DNA from: Acidimicrobiia bacterium
GTDB taxonomy: Bacteria; Actinomycetota; Acidimicrobiia; Acidimicrobiales; Poriferisodalaceae
Reading direction: 5' to 3'
Assembly (NCBI GenBank): GCA_022820925.1
Contig: JAJEEO010000004.1
Location: forward strand, 1-57,455
DNA: 57,455 bases
The position numbers were made by a program, and so were the translations under genes. The notes under the pieces are model-generated. The model did no database searches, was not told where the DNA came from, and saw only the letters and a program-made list of their open reading frames with translations. Shown piece after piece: positions 1 through 8,576 of this stretch. How positions within the stretch are numbered: position 1 is the stretch's first letter; each line of letters opens with the position of its first letter.

Positions 1-522
1 GGGCAGCATCCCCAGCCCGAACAGCACCGACGGCTCATGATTCGGCAGGACCGCGGGGCTGCCCACGATCACCACTCGGCGCGTCCCGGCCGATCTCAGG
101 AACTCCACCAGATCGGACCGCGCTGTGGACGATTGCAACCCGCCTGGTGGCACCAGCACCACCGGGGCAGCTAGCGACGCCGCCAACGGCCCTGCGGCCA
201 CAGCATCGGCCCAGGACGCTCCCGACACGAGCACCACCCACTCCGAAGTGCCATCCCCGGCGTCCGCCAGCGCCCGCGCCACCTGAATCGACAGCGCGTA
301 GGGGTCCTGGCCGCCGTAGCGCACCACCTGCACGCCTGGCACGGCCTCGCCCGCATCTGCCTCAGCGGGCTCCGGCTCAGTCGCCTCGGAATCCTCATCC
401 TCGGACGCTGTGGCCTGAGGGTTGCCGCTCTCACTGAGTGATTGGGCGCCAGCCGGAACGCCCAGCAGCAATGTCGCCAAGAGCACGGCCATCCACAGCG
501 CCAGTTGGCCCCCTCTCCGCAT
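1..522 (-). CDS. Secreted CWB2 protein, class A, N-terminal part (runs off the window)
   Basis: Reads without a stop from ATG at 522 to base 1 (174 codons), so the C-terminus lies outside the window. Residues 1-28 are a Sec-type signal peptide (hydrophobic core, then VPAGAQ). A Glu/Asp/Pro-rich linker follows, then from about residue 65 the first cell-wall-binding repeat 2 (Pfam CWB2): VVRYGGQDPYALS, the strand-rich SEWVVLVSG and VVLVPPGGL segments, and RRVVIVGSPAVLPNHEPSVL. Both the N-terminus and the 50 bp upstream match the class A gene starting at 15134 (44 of 50 bases identical upstream), so this is a third class A copy. CWB2 repeats in clostridial surface proteins hold the protein non-covalently on the wall. 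The ligand in this organism is unknown. Confidence 0.85.
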   Translation of the reverse strand, partial: MRRGGQLALWMAVLLATLLLGVPAGAQSLSESGNPQATASEDEDSEATEPEPAEADAGEAVPGVQVVRYGGQDPYALSIQVARALADAGDGTSEWVVLVSGASWADAVAAGPLAASLAAPVVLVPPGGLQSSTARSDLVEFLRSAGTRRVVIVGSPAVLPNHEPSVLFGLGMLP

Positions 523-529
523 GAAGCGG

Positions 530-535
530 ACGCTA
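530..535 (-). promoter_or_regulatory. Putative -10 box (TAGCGT) of the class A CWB2 gene
   Basis: On the minus strand TAGCGT ends 7 nt before the ATG at 522. The same box at the same distance precedes the paralogue at 15134, inside a conserved 50-bp upstream block. The spacing would place the transcript start at or next to the start codon, and no Shine-Dalgarno sequence is visible. No clear -35 box was found. Confidence 0.45.
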
Positions 536-630
536 GTTGGGATGAGGAAATCTGCACTCGCGCGGGCGTCGTCCGGCGACCATGCGCCGGATTCCTCGCT
601 GGCTGGTGCAGTACAGGCTTCCGTGCGCGT

Positions 631-1053
631 TCAGCGGTGGATGGTGAATGCCCTTTGGCGGTCGCGCCCGTAGCGATAGACGGCGAAATCGGTGTCGAAC
701 GAGATGGCCTCTTCGATGCCGTGGCGCTCCATGACAGCCCAGCTTGTGCGGTCGACGAGCGAGAAGTCCTGGTCGCTGAACTCGCTGCCGATGCGCAGCG
801 CTGCACTGATGTCTTGTGGTGTGGCAGCCAGTACCTCGGCGAGTCGGCCTTCGACAATGTTGCTCACGAGCAAGTCGGCCGCATGACGGTTGGTGCGGAC
901 GCGAGCGAGAGACCATGTCTCGACAAGGACGTGGTCGGTGGTCGTCAACCGGCCGGCATGGATGTTCAGCAGCTCATCTGCCCGCGCATGCCAGACGTCG
1001 GCGTTGGACCCGATCGCGAACCAAGCGCTGGTGTCGACAAAGACCGGTGTCAC
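631..1053 (-). CDS. vapC: VapC-like PIN-domain toxin (ribonuclease)
   Basis: A 140-residue PIN-domain protein, the usual VapC size. Acidic metal-binding residues appear at the expected places: D7 (FVDTSAWF), E45 (LVETWS), D101 (LVDRTSW) and D120/D122 (FDTDFAVY). PIN toxins of type II systems cleave RNA, often tRNA or rRNA, using Mg2+. It begins with GTG at 1053, 7 bp after the stop of the antitoxin gene at 1061, so the two are probably co-transcribed and coupled. It lies between two CWB2 genes. The substrate cannot be told from sequence. Confidence 0.85.
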   Translation of the reverse strand: MTPVFVDTSAWFAIGSNADVWHARADELLNIHAGRLTTTDHVLVETWSLARVRTNRHAADLLVSNIVEGRLAEVLAATPQDISAALRIGSEFSDQDFSLVDRTSWAVMERHGIEEAISFDTDFAVYRYGRDRQRAFTIHR

Positions 1054-1060
1054 GCGGCGT

Positions 1061-1342
1061 TCAGTCGAGGGCCTCGCGGGCCTTGACCCGCTCGTCGTGG
1101 AGAGCTGACACGGCTTCGCCGATCAGGCGGTGCTTGTCGCGGGCCATATCGGTCGGTCCGCCGCCGTCGCCCAGAATGCCCGAGATCGACGAGATGTCGG
1201 CGGCCGGCGCCCTCGAGCGTGCATCGTCTTCGCGGATCAGGTCACGTATGTACGCAGACACGCTGATGCCCCGCTCGCTGGCGCGACGCTTAGCGGCTGC
1301 GCGAAGGCCAGGATCCAGAACGATGTTCGTCGGTTGCGTCAC
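1061..1342 (-). CDS. vapB: VapB-like ribbon-helix-helix antitoxin
   Basis: A 93-residue protein. Residues 5-40 (NIVLDPGLRAAAKRRASERG, then ISVSAYIRDLI) have the pattern of an MetJ/Arc-type ribbon-helix-helix DNA-binding domain: a short beta strand and two helices. The C-terminal half would wrap the toxin. Start is GTG at 1342; a TAGGCT box 6 nt upstream suggests a leaderless mRNA. A perfect 8-bp inverted repeat at 1362-1380 is a likely operator for autorepression. It precedes the PIN toxin in the classic antitoxin-toxin order. Confidence 0.82.
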   Translation of the reverse strand: MTQPTNIVLDPGLRAAAKRRASERGISVSAYIRDLIREDDARSRAPAADISSISGILGDGGGPTDMARDKHRLIGEAVSALHDERVKAREALD

Positions 1343-1348
1343 AGCTTT

Positions 1349-1354
1349 AGCCTA
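1349..1354 (-). promoter_or_regulatory. Putative -10 box (TAGGCT) of vapBC
   Basis: TAGGCT on the minus strand, 6 nt upstream of the antitoxin GTG. The same hexamer at the same distance precedes sufB and the thioredoxin-like gene at 43710. Confidence 0.5.
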
Positions 1355-1361
1355 AGCCGAT

Positions 1362-1380
1362 GTTGCGCATATTGCGCAAC
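1362..1380. promoter_or_regulatory. Perfect inverted repeat, probable VapBC operator
   Basis: GTTGCGCA-TAT-TGCGCAAC: two 8-bp arms with a 3-bp spacer. It sits directly upstream of the vapBC -10 box, where the -35 region should be. Type II antitoxins with an RHH domain normally bind such palindromes to repress their own operon. Confidence 0.6.
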
Positions 1381-1446
1381 ACAAACTGCCCAGTCGTTCT
1401 TCGCCGGTGTCGGAACTGTTATGCGAGAGGTCATCACAGGTTCCCG

Positions 1447-4032
1447 TCAGCGGCAGATGCCCAATACTCCGCCGGCGGACCATTCGGTCGCGCACCGCCA
1501 CTCAGTTCGTGCCCTGCGCCAGTTTCCGGCGGTGTCGCCCTTGGCCATGGAGATCATGAGGCCGAAGTCGATCAGCGGCGTCGCATCACCCGTTTGGACG
1601 CTTGCGAGCCACATGCCGCCGTCCTGTCGGGGCACGATGCCTCTGTGCCACCAGCCGTCGTAGATGAGCAGCAATTGGCTCTGGTCTGGTGGCAACAGCA
1701 GTCGTGGCTGAACCGGTGAGTCCAGAGGCAGCTGGAGCTGCGGGATGTCCCGAAGGGGGGTGTTCTCACCGGTGACATCGTCCAGCAACACGAGTTCTCG
1801 GGGCCCAGACCGATCCTCGTAGAACCGCAGATACAGCAGGCCGTCGTCGTTGGGGGACCATCCCAGGTAAACGAGCGGAGGCGGTTCGTACGCTTCGTGC
1901 GTGAACTCGAAGAGTTTTCTGACCTCTCCGGACTCGACGTCCAATACGTAGTCCGCGGTTGTCTCCGATTCGTAGTCGTATGTCTCGGAGTCGAACTCAC
2001 CGTCTCGCCGTGCGAAGTCGGTGTCGGAGAACGCGAGCATCGAGCCGCTGCGGTTCCAGCCGAGGATGTCGGCGCCGTGGTGCTGGTGGCCTTCGATGCA
2101 TTCGCTGCAGCCGACCGGTGTCAACTGCCTGTCGCCGACGCCGTCTGCGCTGCACACAGCTATCTGGCGTGTCCACCACCCGCCGGAGTAGTAGGCAACG
2201 TGGGCGCCGTCAGGTGACCAGGCCGCTTCTGCATCGAAGCCGCACCGAGTTCGTCGCGAGCCGGCTGCATCACTGACGGCGATGGTGGCACCCTCGAGGG
2301 GCACGCGGTAGTACGGGTCGGAAGCACCAGGCTCTCCGTGCTGAACAGTCCTGACGGCTCGACTGTCTGGTGACCATGCTGCGACGAGATCATGGACGGT
2401 GTTCTCCGTCAGTCGCCTCGTTGTGCGCGAAATGGCATCGTGCACGAAGAGCTCCGCATAGTGCAGCGGATTGCCCTGCCACGTGCCGACGGTCGATGGG
2501 TCGTCGAGGAATGCAGTGAACACGAAGGCGCTGCCGTCGGGCGACCACAACGGACCCATGCGGTAGTTGCCCCAGGATCGGTTGTCCTCTACTGACAGAT
2601 CCTCGAATACCAACTCTGAATCGTTGGAGACGACTTGATACGCCTCGCCGGTCTCGATGTCCAGCACGAAGATCTCTGAGGTGCACAGGCTTCGGTAACT
2701 CAAGAACCGACCGGAGGGTGACCACGCCAGATCGCGCAGCCTGCACACACGTTCAGAGCTCGAGTACGGCCAAACCGGGATTTTGACTTCGGTTTGCGAA
2801 TACAGGCGGATCGCACCGTGTTCATTTGCTACCGCGATCTGGGTGCTCAGCATGCGACCATCAGCGACCTTGCCGACGCTGACGAAGGCGAGTCGCACCG
2901 GAGGCAGCGACACATCCAGGGCAGCGGCTGGGATGGCGCTCTCGCTGCCGAAGATGATGAACTCAGCGCCGTGCGGCTGCTGTCGTGCGAGGTAGAGAGT
3001 GTTGCGCAGGCTCGATGGAAGCCGATCGGGTTCGACGTAGCGCAGGGCGGCGCATTTGCGGGTGAGCAGGGAGCCGGCGGTGAGTGCCTGCTCGGGCTGC
3101 TCGGAGGCGGCAAATCCGATCCGGGTCGGGCCGTCTGTGCACGCTGGGTCGCCGTCGGTGTGCTGTTCGAACAGTTCTGCAGCAAGTCGTGCAGTATCAG
3201 CACGGTCACGGCCATCGAGGCGGGTGACCGTGATGCCGGAGGTTTCAATTGTCTGCTGCACGGCCGGTGCGATTGCGGCAGTGCCGCCGACCAGCAGGAC
3301 GTGGCTGACCTCCTGTTCGGTGAGGTACTCAGCGATGCGTTGGTCGAGCGCATCGGGCGCAGTGAGCAAGAGCGGGAACGGCCCCGCAGCAGCAAACGGC
3401 CCGATCGCCACAGCGTCAGCAACGCTGCTGTCGCTGGCGATGATCACCGTGCGGCCTGGCTCTCCGAACTCCGCAGGGGTTCCGATCCGCTCGGCGACCG
3501 CGATCGAGGTTCCGATCGGGTCGTCCCCGTGAACGCGCTCGATGTTGCGGGGCAGCATTCCCAGCCCAAACAGCACCGACGGCTCATGGTTCGGCAACTC
3601 CCCAGGGCTGCCGACAATCACGACGCGTCGTGCCTCGGTCGATTCCAGGAACTCGGCTAGATCAGGCCGCGCTGCGGATGAGTGCAGCCCGCCGGGCGGC
3701 ACCAACAGCACTGGTGCGTTCAGCGACGCCGCCAGCGGCCCGGCGACCGCCGCCTTGGCCCAGCTCTCGCCTGAGGCGAGCACCACCCACTCCGAAGCGC
3801 CGCCCCGAGCTTCCGCCAACTCGATCGACAGCGCATAGGGATCCGAGCCGTCGTACCGCACCACCTCGACACCGCCCGTCGATTCGTCGATCGATGCTTC
3901 GTGCGGTGCCTCGGTGGGCTCCTCAGCGGCGGCTGCCGCTGACACCGGCAACAGCGACGCGGCCAGACAAGCCGCCCCGACCAGCAAGCACCGCGACCGC
4001 AGGCGCCTCGGCCGAGCACCCCAGATGCACAT
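1447..4032 (-). CDS. Secreted CWB2 / beta-propeller-like protein, class B
   Basis: 861 residues from ATG 4032, chosen because it puts a signal peptide (LLVGAACLAASLLPVSAAAA) near the N-terminus; the frame stays open further upstream but reads as low-complexity. Three tandem CWB2 repeats occupy about residues 55-385 (VVRYDGSDPYALS, IERVHGDDPIGTS and TRLDGRDRADTA mark their starts). The third repeat holds a Cys pair (ACTDG and RKCAAL) found in all full-length paralogues here. The rest carries PD40/TolB-like propeller motifs (LAWSPSGRFL, LWSPDGSAF, AWSPDGAHV, LGWSPNDDG). The end is Cys-containing (GGVLGICR), as in the class B paralogue at 11999. A 264-bp gap with no recognised gene separates it from the gene at 4297. 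Function unknown; probably an extracellular, wall-associated binding or sensing protein. Confidence 0.85.
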   Translation of the reverse strand: MCIWGARPRRLRSRCLLVGAACLAASLLPVSAAAAAEEPTEAPHEASIDESTGGVEVVRYDGSDPYALSIELAEARGGASEWVVLASGESWAKAAVAGPLAASLNAPVLLVPPGGLHSSAARPDLAEFLESTEARRVVIVGSPGELPNHEPSVLFGLGMLPRNIERVHGDDPIGTSIAVAERIGTPAEFGEPGRTVIIASDSSVADAVAIGPFAAAGPFPLLLTAPDALDQRIAEYLTEQEVSHVLLVGGTAAIAPAVQQTIETSGITVTRLDGRDRADTARLAAELFEQHTDGDPACTDGPTRIGFAASEQPEQALTAGSLLTRKCAALRYVEPDRLPSSLRNTLYLARQQPHGAEFIIFGSESAIPAAALDVSLPPVRLAFVSVGKVADGRMLSTQIAVANEHGAIRLYSQTEVKIPVWPYSSSERVCRLRDLAWSPSGRFLSYRSLCTSEIFVLDIETGEAYQVVSNDSELVFEDLSVEDNRSWGNYRMGPLWSPDGSAFVFTAFLDDPSTVGTWQGNPLHYAELFVHDAISRTTRRLTENTVHDLVAAWSPDSRAVRTVQHGEPGASDPYYRVPLEGATIAVSDAAGSRRTRCGFDAEAAWSPDGAHVAYYSGGWWTRQIAVCSADGVGDRQLTPVGCSECIEGHQHHGADILGWNRSGSMLAFSDTDFARRDGEFDSETYDYESETTADYVLDVESGEVRKLFEFTHEAYEPPPLVYLGWSPNDDGLLYLRFYEDRSGPRELVLLDDVTGENTPLRDIPQLQLPLDSPVQPRLLLPPDQSQLLLIYDGWWHRGIVPRQDGGMWLASVQTGDATPLIDFGLMISMAKGDTAGNWRRARTEWRCATEWSAGGVLGICR

Positions 4033-4296
4033 GAGCGCTCGTGATCGAGACAATGAACCAGACCCCGGCGCTGACTCTACAGCTCGGCCGTGTCCCGCTC
4101 TTGGCGGGCTTCGGGCGCCGGGCTTTCCCAACGACGTGTTTCCCGCAGGGACGCGGTCGTTGCGGAGGTTGTCGAACGACCGGCCTGTCAGATCCAGATA
4201 CGGACTGAGCGGACAGACATCGACCTCGTTGCCGTCGCTCCACGCCTTTCGACGGTGCGCGCCACCGCGCCCCGCCGTGCTGAGCTGGGTCGACGG

Positions 4297-7200
4297 TCAG
4301 AAGTCGGAGTACAACCAGAGGTAGTACTCACCGGAGGCGTATATGCCGTCCACCGACCACTCAACCGAGTAGCGGAACCCTTCAGAGAGTTCACCGTAGA
4401 CCTCATCGTTGCTCAGCACAGGCTCAGCCGGCGGCGTGGCGCCATACATGTCGTAGATCCCGATCAGAGCACCGTCGTGGACATCGTGGACAAGAACTTC
4501 GCCGGTCTCAGCTGTGCCTCGGAAGTCGGTGCTGTGGATGACGGCCCGTCCGTCGGCAGAGAAACCGTAGAAATCGGGGTAAATGCGGTAATCCTCGGGC
4601 ATTGCAAGTGTGAGGGCCTGCTTCGCCGCGACATCTGCGATCAACATCGCGTATGTCCTGTTTCGATAATCGCCAATTGCGGCGTGATAGAGGATCCGGG
4701 TGCTGTCCGGAGTCCACGCCACGACACTCAGACTGGCCTCGATGTCGAAGAGCTCGTCGGCGGGAACGGCCCAAGTAGAGCCGTTTCGGGTATCAAGAAT
4801 CGAATGCACCGCGCTGCGATTCCCACCGCGGGAGACTTCGTAGCGCACATAGGAGAGATATCGACCGTCGGGGGACCAGGATCTGGTGGACGCACGTTCA
4901 CCGTTGAAGTCCTCTGGTCGCGGCGACGGCATGCCGATGTCGTACAAGTAGAAGCGACTGTCCCCCGAACCGACGTATCCGCAGCTGGCTTGACTACTCA
5001 CCGGCAGGTACGACGAGTCGGCCACGAACGAGACGTGACGCCCGTCGGGCGCGACACTGAATCCCGAGCCGGAATAGCCGCCCGAGACGAGGCCGTCGTA
5101 CTCAAGCGGCACTGAGTGCCCCCGCTGCACGTCGACGATGTGAGCTTCGACGTGCGGCACACCGAACGGCCGCTGCTGTTCGGGGGACAGGTGGTGACAC
5201 GGCTCTGCCAGCACCTTGATGCTCTGCACCGTGTAGAGCATCCTGCTCTCGTCCGACAGCCACTGCTGCGCGATGTGATGATGCACATCTGACTGATTGT
5301 GGGTGACCTGGGCCACATCGCCCGTTTCGACATCGACGGCGAGCAGCGAGTGTCCGGCGTGCATCCCGGTCGGCGCTCGGAAGACAAGGAAGCTGCTGTC
5401 GGGTGACCATGTCGGGTCGTAACCGCTCAGGCTGGCCTCTGTGACCGCGCGGGGCTCAGGGCCGCTGACGTCATACACCGAAATCGAGGGCAAGCCGATG
5501 CCGTCATGGGTGCAGCCCCAATAGAAGAATCGGTGGATATTGCGCTCGGGTGCGAACTCGTAGTCCTGGTAGCTCTTGATTGCGATGAACCTGCCGTCGG
5601 GCGACGCCAGGAGCGGCTGATCGACGAGGTAACCGTTGTGTGGCATGGGGTTGGCGAGCCCCGTCGCGACATCGACGATGTGAGCCCGCTGCTGCGGAAC
5701 ATTGCCGCACTCGCCGCCGAACTGTCTGGGTTCGGCATAGGCGTAGGCGCGCTCCGGATCGTCCGGAAACTCCGGAGGCACGGGGTTCTTGAGCTGCGCG
5801 ATGGTCACGTGGGTGTAGATGAGACGCCGACCATCTGACAGCCAGTCTGAGCTCACGACGTGGTGGGTGTCGTCGGTGGTGTTGTGAGTAAGCTGCTGCA
5901 CTTCGCCGGTGTCGACGTGAAGGGCAAACAGCGAGTGTCCCGCATAGTCCTCGGCGGGGGCACGGAACACGATGTACTTGCGATCCGGCGAGGGCAGGGG
6001 GTCGACCCATGTGTCTTCGACTGGTCGTCGGTACCAAGAGGGGAATGGTGATTGGGGCCGCGCGATGCCGCTGCGAAGGTCGAGTTCGTAGGTGCTCTGG
6101 GTTCCGCCCTCGATGCCTTCGAAGAGCTTCCAGTCTCCATTGATGAGTCGCTCATAGATGATCGGAGCCCCGTCCCGGACGCCGACGAAGACAATGGATC
6201 TGCGGTCTGAGGTCCATCGCACTTCAGTGATCCCGTCGAATCCGGCGTCGAGCAGGTGGCGGGTGGGCTGGTGGTGCTCGTTGAGGACCACGATGTGCTG
6301 GCCGTCGCCGTCGGGATTGTCTGCGACGGTGGCCATGCGCACCGACGGGCGCTCGATGGCCGTGGGGTCGATGGTGACCTCATCGCCGATGAGGTGCCAG
6401 TTCGGTTCGATGCCGGTGCGGTGCCGGTACAGGTACAGGTGGTTCTGGGTGACGGGCGCGAGCCGGTCGGCATCGGTGAACAGCAGCGGGATGCACTGCG
6501 GACCCAACAGGCGGCCCGCAGTCAAGGCGAGCCGGGGTTCTTCGGCCAGCACGAGGCCGATGTCGCCGATTGCCTGGTCGGCACAGCGGGGAGACTCCGC
6601 CAGCAGGTCCATTGCCAACGTGGCGGTGTGGTAGCGATCGATGCCTGCCAGCCGGGTCACCTTCACGCCAACAGTCCCGATGGCGTCCTCTACCGCCGGG
6701 GCCATCGCAGCTTCGCCGCCGACCAGCACCACATGGCCGACCTCATGCTCGGTGAGGTACTCAACGATGCGCGGGTCGAGCGCGTCGGGCGCAGTGAGCA
6801 GCAGTGGGAACGGCCCTGCAGCCGCCAAGGGCCCGACCGCCACAGCGTCAGCAGCATTCTGGCTGCTGGCGATGATCACGGTGCGACCGAGCTCTCCCAT
6901 GTCCGCGGGCAGGCCCATTCGTTCAGCCATAGCGACCGATGTCCCGATCGGGTCGGTGCCGTGAACACGTTCGATGTTGCGGGGCAGCATCGCCAGCCCA
7001 TACAGCACTGACGGTTCGTGGTTCGGAAGCACATCGGGGCTGCCCACGATCACGACCCGGCGCACGCCAGCGGAGCGCAGGAATGCAGCCAGATCAGGCC
7101 GCGCCGTGGGCGACTGCAGACCACCTGGCGGTACCAGCAGCACCGGGGCGTTCAGCGACACCGCCAGCGGCCCCGCCACCGCGGCGTCAGCCCACGACTC

Positions 7201-7524
7201 ACCCGGCGCGAGCACTACCCACTCCGAAGTGCCATCCCTGGCGTCCACCCGCGCCTGCGCCACCCTCAACGAGAGCACGTAGGGGTCTTGGCCGGAGTAG
7301 CGCACCACCTCCACGGCCGGCACGGCATTGTCCGGATCCGCTTCGGTGGGCTGCGGCTCAGGTGGTTCTGTATCCCCGGTCTGGACCGTCTCCGCTGGCT
7401 GGTTCACGCTTTGGAGCGCCGATTGGGCCTCAGCCGGAACGCCCAGGGTCAATGTCGCCACGAGCACGGCACTCCACGCCGCAAGCCGGCTCCCTCCCGT
7501 CATGAGGGCAGCGCGGAGCGTCAT
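4297..7524 (-). CDS. Secreted CWB2 / beta-propeller-like protein, class A
   Basis: 1075 residues. Start ATG 7524 overlaps the stop of the upstream lipoprotein gene (ATGA), so translation is probably coupled; an in-frame ATG at 7503 is an alternative. The signal peptide ends VPAEAQ. Three CWB2 repeats span about residues 65-395, again with a Cys pair in the third (RCADQ and PQCIPL). The C-terminal two thirds hold PD40-type blades, including a duplicated module with the pattern GHSL-A-VDTG, THN, HH, WLSD and Y (near LFALHVDTGEVQQLTHN and LLAVDVETGDVAQVTHN). The last residues (YYLWLYSDF) match the class A gene at 15134 (YYLDRYWDF). Secretion and wall binding are inferred from family knowledge; the ligand is unknown. 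Confidence 0.85.
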   Translation of the reverse strand: MTLRAALMTGGSRLAAWSAVLVATLTLGVPAEAQSALQSVNQPAETVQTGDTEPPEPQPTEADPDNAVPAVEVVRYSGQDPYVLSLRVAQARVDARDGTSEWVVLAPGESWADAAVAGPLAVSLNAPVLLVPPGGLQSPTARPDLAAFLRSAGVRRVVIVGSPDVLPNHEPSVLYGLAMLPRNIERVHGTDPIGTSVAMAERMGLPADMGELGRTVIIASSQNAADAVAVGPLAAAGPFPLLLTAPDALDPRIVEYLTEHEVGHVVLVGGEAAMAPAVEDAIGTVGVKVTRLAGIDRYHTATLAMDLLAESPRCADQAIGDIGLVLAEEPRLALTAGRLLGPQCIPLLFTDADRLAPVTQNHLYLYRHRTGIEPNWHLIGDEVTIDPTAIERPSVRMATVADNPDGDGQHIVVLNEHHQPTRHLLDAGFDGITEVRWTSDRRSIVFVGVRDGAPIIYERLINGDWKLFEGIEGGTQSTYELDLRSGIARPQSPFPSWYRRPVEDTWVDPLPSPDRKYIVFRAPAEDYAGHSLFALHVDTGEVQQLTHNTTDDTHHVVSSDWLSDGRRLIYTHVTIAQLKNPVPPEFPDDPERAYAYAEPRQFGGECGNVPQQRAHIVDVATGLANPMPHNGYLVDQPLLASPDGRFIAIKSYQDYEFAPERNIHRFFYWGCTHDGIGLPSISVYDVSGPEPRAVTEASLSGYDPTWSPDSSFLVFRAPTGMHAGHSLLAVDVETGDVAQVTHNQSDVHHHIAQQWLSDESRMLYTVQSIKVLAEPCHHLSPEQQRPFGVPHVEAHIVDVQRGHSVPLEYDGLVSGGYSGSGFSVAPDGRHVSFVADSSYLPVSSQASCGYVGSGDSRFYLYDIGMPSPRPEDFNGERASTRSWSPDGRYLSYVRYEVSRGGNRSAVHSILDTRNGSTWAVPADELFDIEASLSVVAWTPDSTRILYHAAIGDYRNRTYAMLIADVAAKQALTLAMPEDYRIYPDFYGFSADGRAVIHSTDFRGTAETGEVLVHDVHDGALIGIYDMYGATPPAEPVLSNDEVYGELSEGFRYSVEWSVDGIYASGEYYLWLYSDF

Positions 7525-8576
7525 CGGCTCGGCAGCGCGACATTCTGGAAGTCGAGCGGTGGCGCGCAGGAGAGAATCGCGTCGAATGCCTGTGGATCGG
7601 GAAGGACGACGCTGTCGTGCGATACCGGCGTCGGCGAGACGAAGCGAACAACGTGGCTGCTGGCACCGCAGCCGAGCAGTTCGCCGGTGCGCGCGTCGCT
7701 GAGCCAGGTCACACCTGAGAAGCACGGCAGGTGCGCTGGGTGGACAGTGACGATCAGCACGTCACCGTCGTGGCGGGCTTGGGCGATCCACCACTCTCCG
7801 TCGGTTCGGGCGGGCTGTTGCAGAGCGTAGGTCTGTGATTGTTCGCCGGCCGCAAGGTGAAGGAGGTCGCCTTCGGCGCGGATCTCGATGTTGGAGGGCC
7901 GCGCCGCGACTTCGGCCGTGAAGCGTTCGGTTGGCTGTGCTGTGGTTCGTGCCCCGCCATCCCACGGGACCCGGTACGTGATCGGGCTGGTGCCGCCGGC
8001 GACGCCGATCTCGATGCCGTCTGAACCGTGTAGCACGGCCGCTGCCTGGCCGAGGCAGTCCGTGTCGAAGCCGGGCAGCCATACCGCAGAGTCGACGGTG
8101 CCAGTCGTCGGCCAGTGCCAGTAGCGGAGGTACCAGTGCGAGTCGCTGGACCAGTTGAAGTCGTACCAGAGCTGGATCAGCCCCGAGAACGGCCATTCGG
8201 GTGCGCGGTGCGTGCCAAAGCGCGGTTCACGCGGGTACCGAGGGATGTCTCGTTCTTCGGGTGCGTCTTCGGCGCCGGTGCTGCCGTCCGCGGCGTCATC
8301 CGAAACGTTCAGAGATGTCGTTGTGGCGGGTGCCGTTTCCGCGGTCTCGGGTTCACCCGCGTCGTCGCTCGGAATTGGAGCAGAAATCGTCGTCGGCAGC
8401 TGCGCCGTCGTGGTCGGCGACGACGCTGGCACTTCGGTTCCGGTCGCGATCGGCGCTTGAGAGCTGCCGCTTCGGGTGGTCACAGGTGATGACGAGGAAG
8501 GTTCGGCTCCCGTGCAGCCGCTGAGCATCGCCAGCGCAAGCAGCATCGGGGCAGCGTGCGCCCACGCACTGGGCAT
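7521..8576 (-). CDS. Putative lipoprotein, paralogous to the upstream gene
   Basis: 351 residues from ATG 8576, which shares one base with the stop of the preceding gene (TGATG); the frame also has a TTG one codon earlier. The N-terminus is a lipoprotein signal with lipobox LSGC (Cys21). A Ser/Thr/Pro/Ala-rich linker runs to about residue 110, then a compact Trp/Tyr-rich domain. That domain resembles the product of the preceding gene: PEWPFSGLIQLW against PSWPFVGIVAV, and DARTGELLGC against DGRTGELVWC. No known family was recognised. Its place between the class B and class A CWB2 genes, with overlaps at both ends, makes it part of one transcription unit with them. It is probably tethered to the outer face of the membrane. 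Confidence 0.75.
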   Translation of the reverse strand: MPSAWAHAAPMLLALAMLSGCTGAEPSSSSPVTTRSGSSQAPIATGTEVPASSPTTTAQLPTTISAPIPSDDAGEPETAETAPATTTSLNVSDDAADGSTGAEDAPEERDIPRYPREPRFGTHRAPEWPFSGLIQLWYDFNWSSDSHWYLRYWHWPTTGTVDSAVWLPGFDTDCLGQAAAVLHGSDGIEIGVAGGTSPITYRVPWDGGARTTAQPTERFTAEVAARPSNIEIRAEGDLLHLAAGEQSQTYALQQPARTDGEWWIAQARHDGDVLIVTVHPAHLPCFSGVTWLSDARTGELLGCGASSHVVRFVSPTPVSHDSVVLPDPQAFDAILSCAPPLDFQNVALPSR

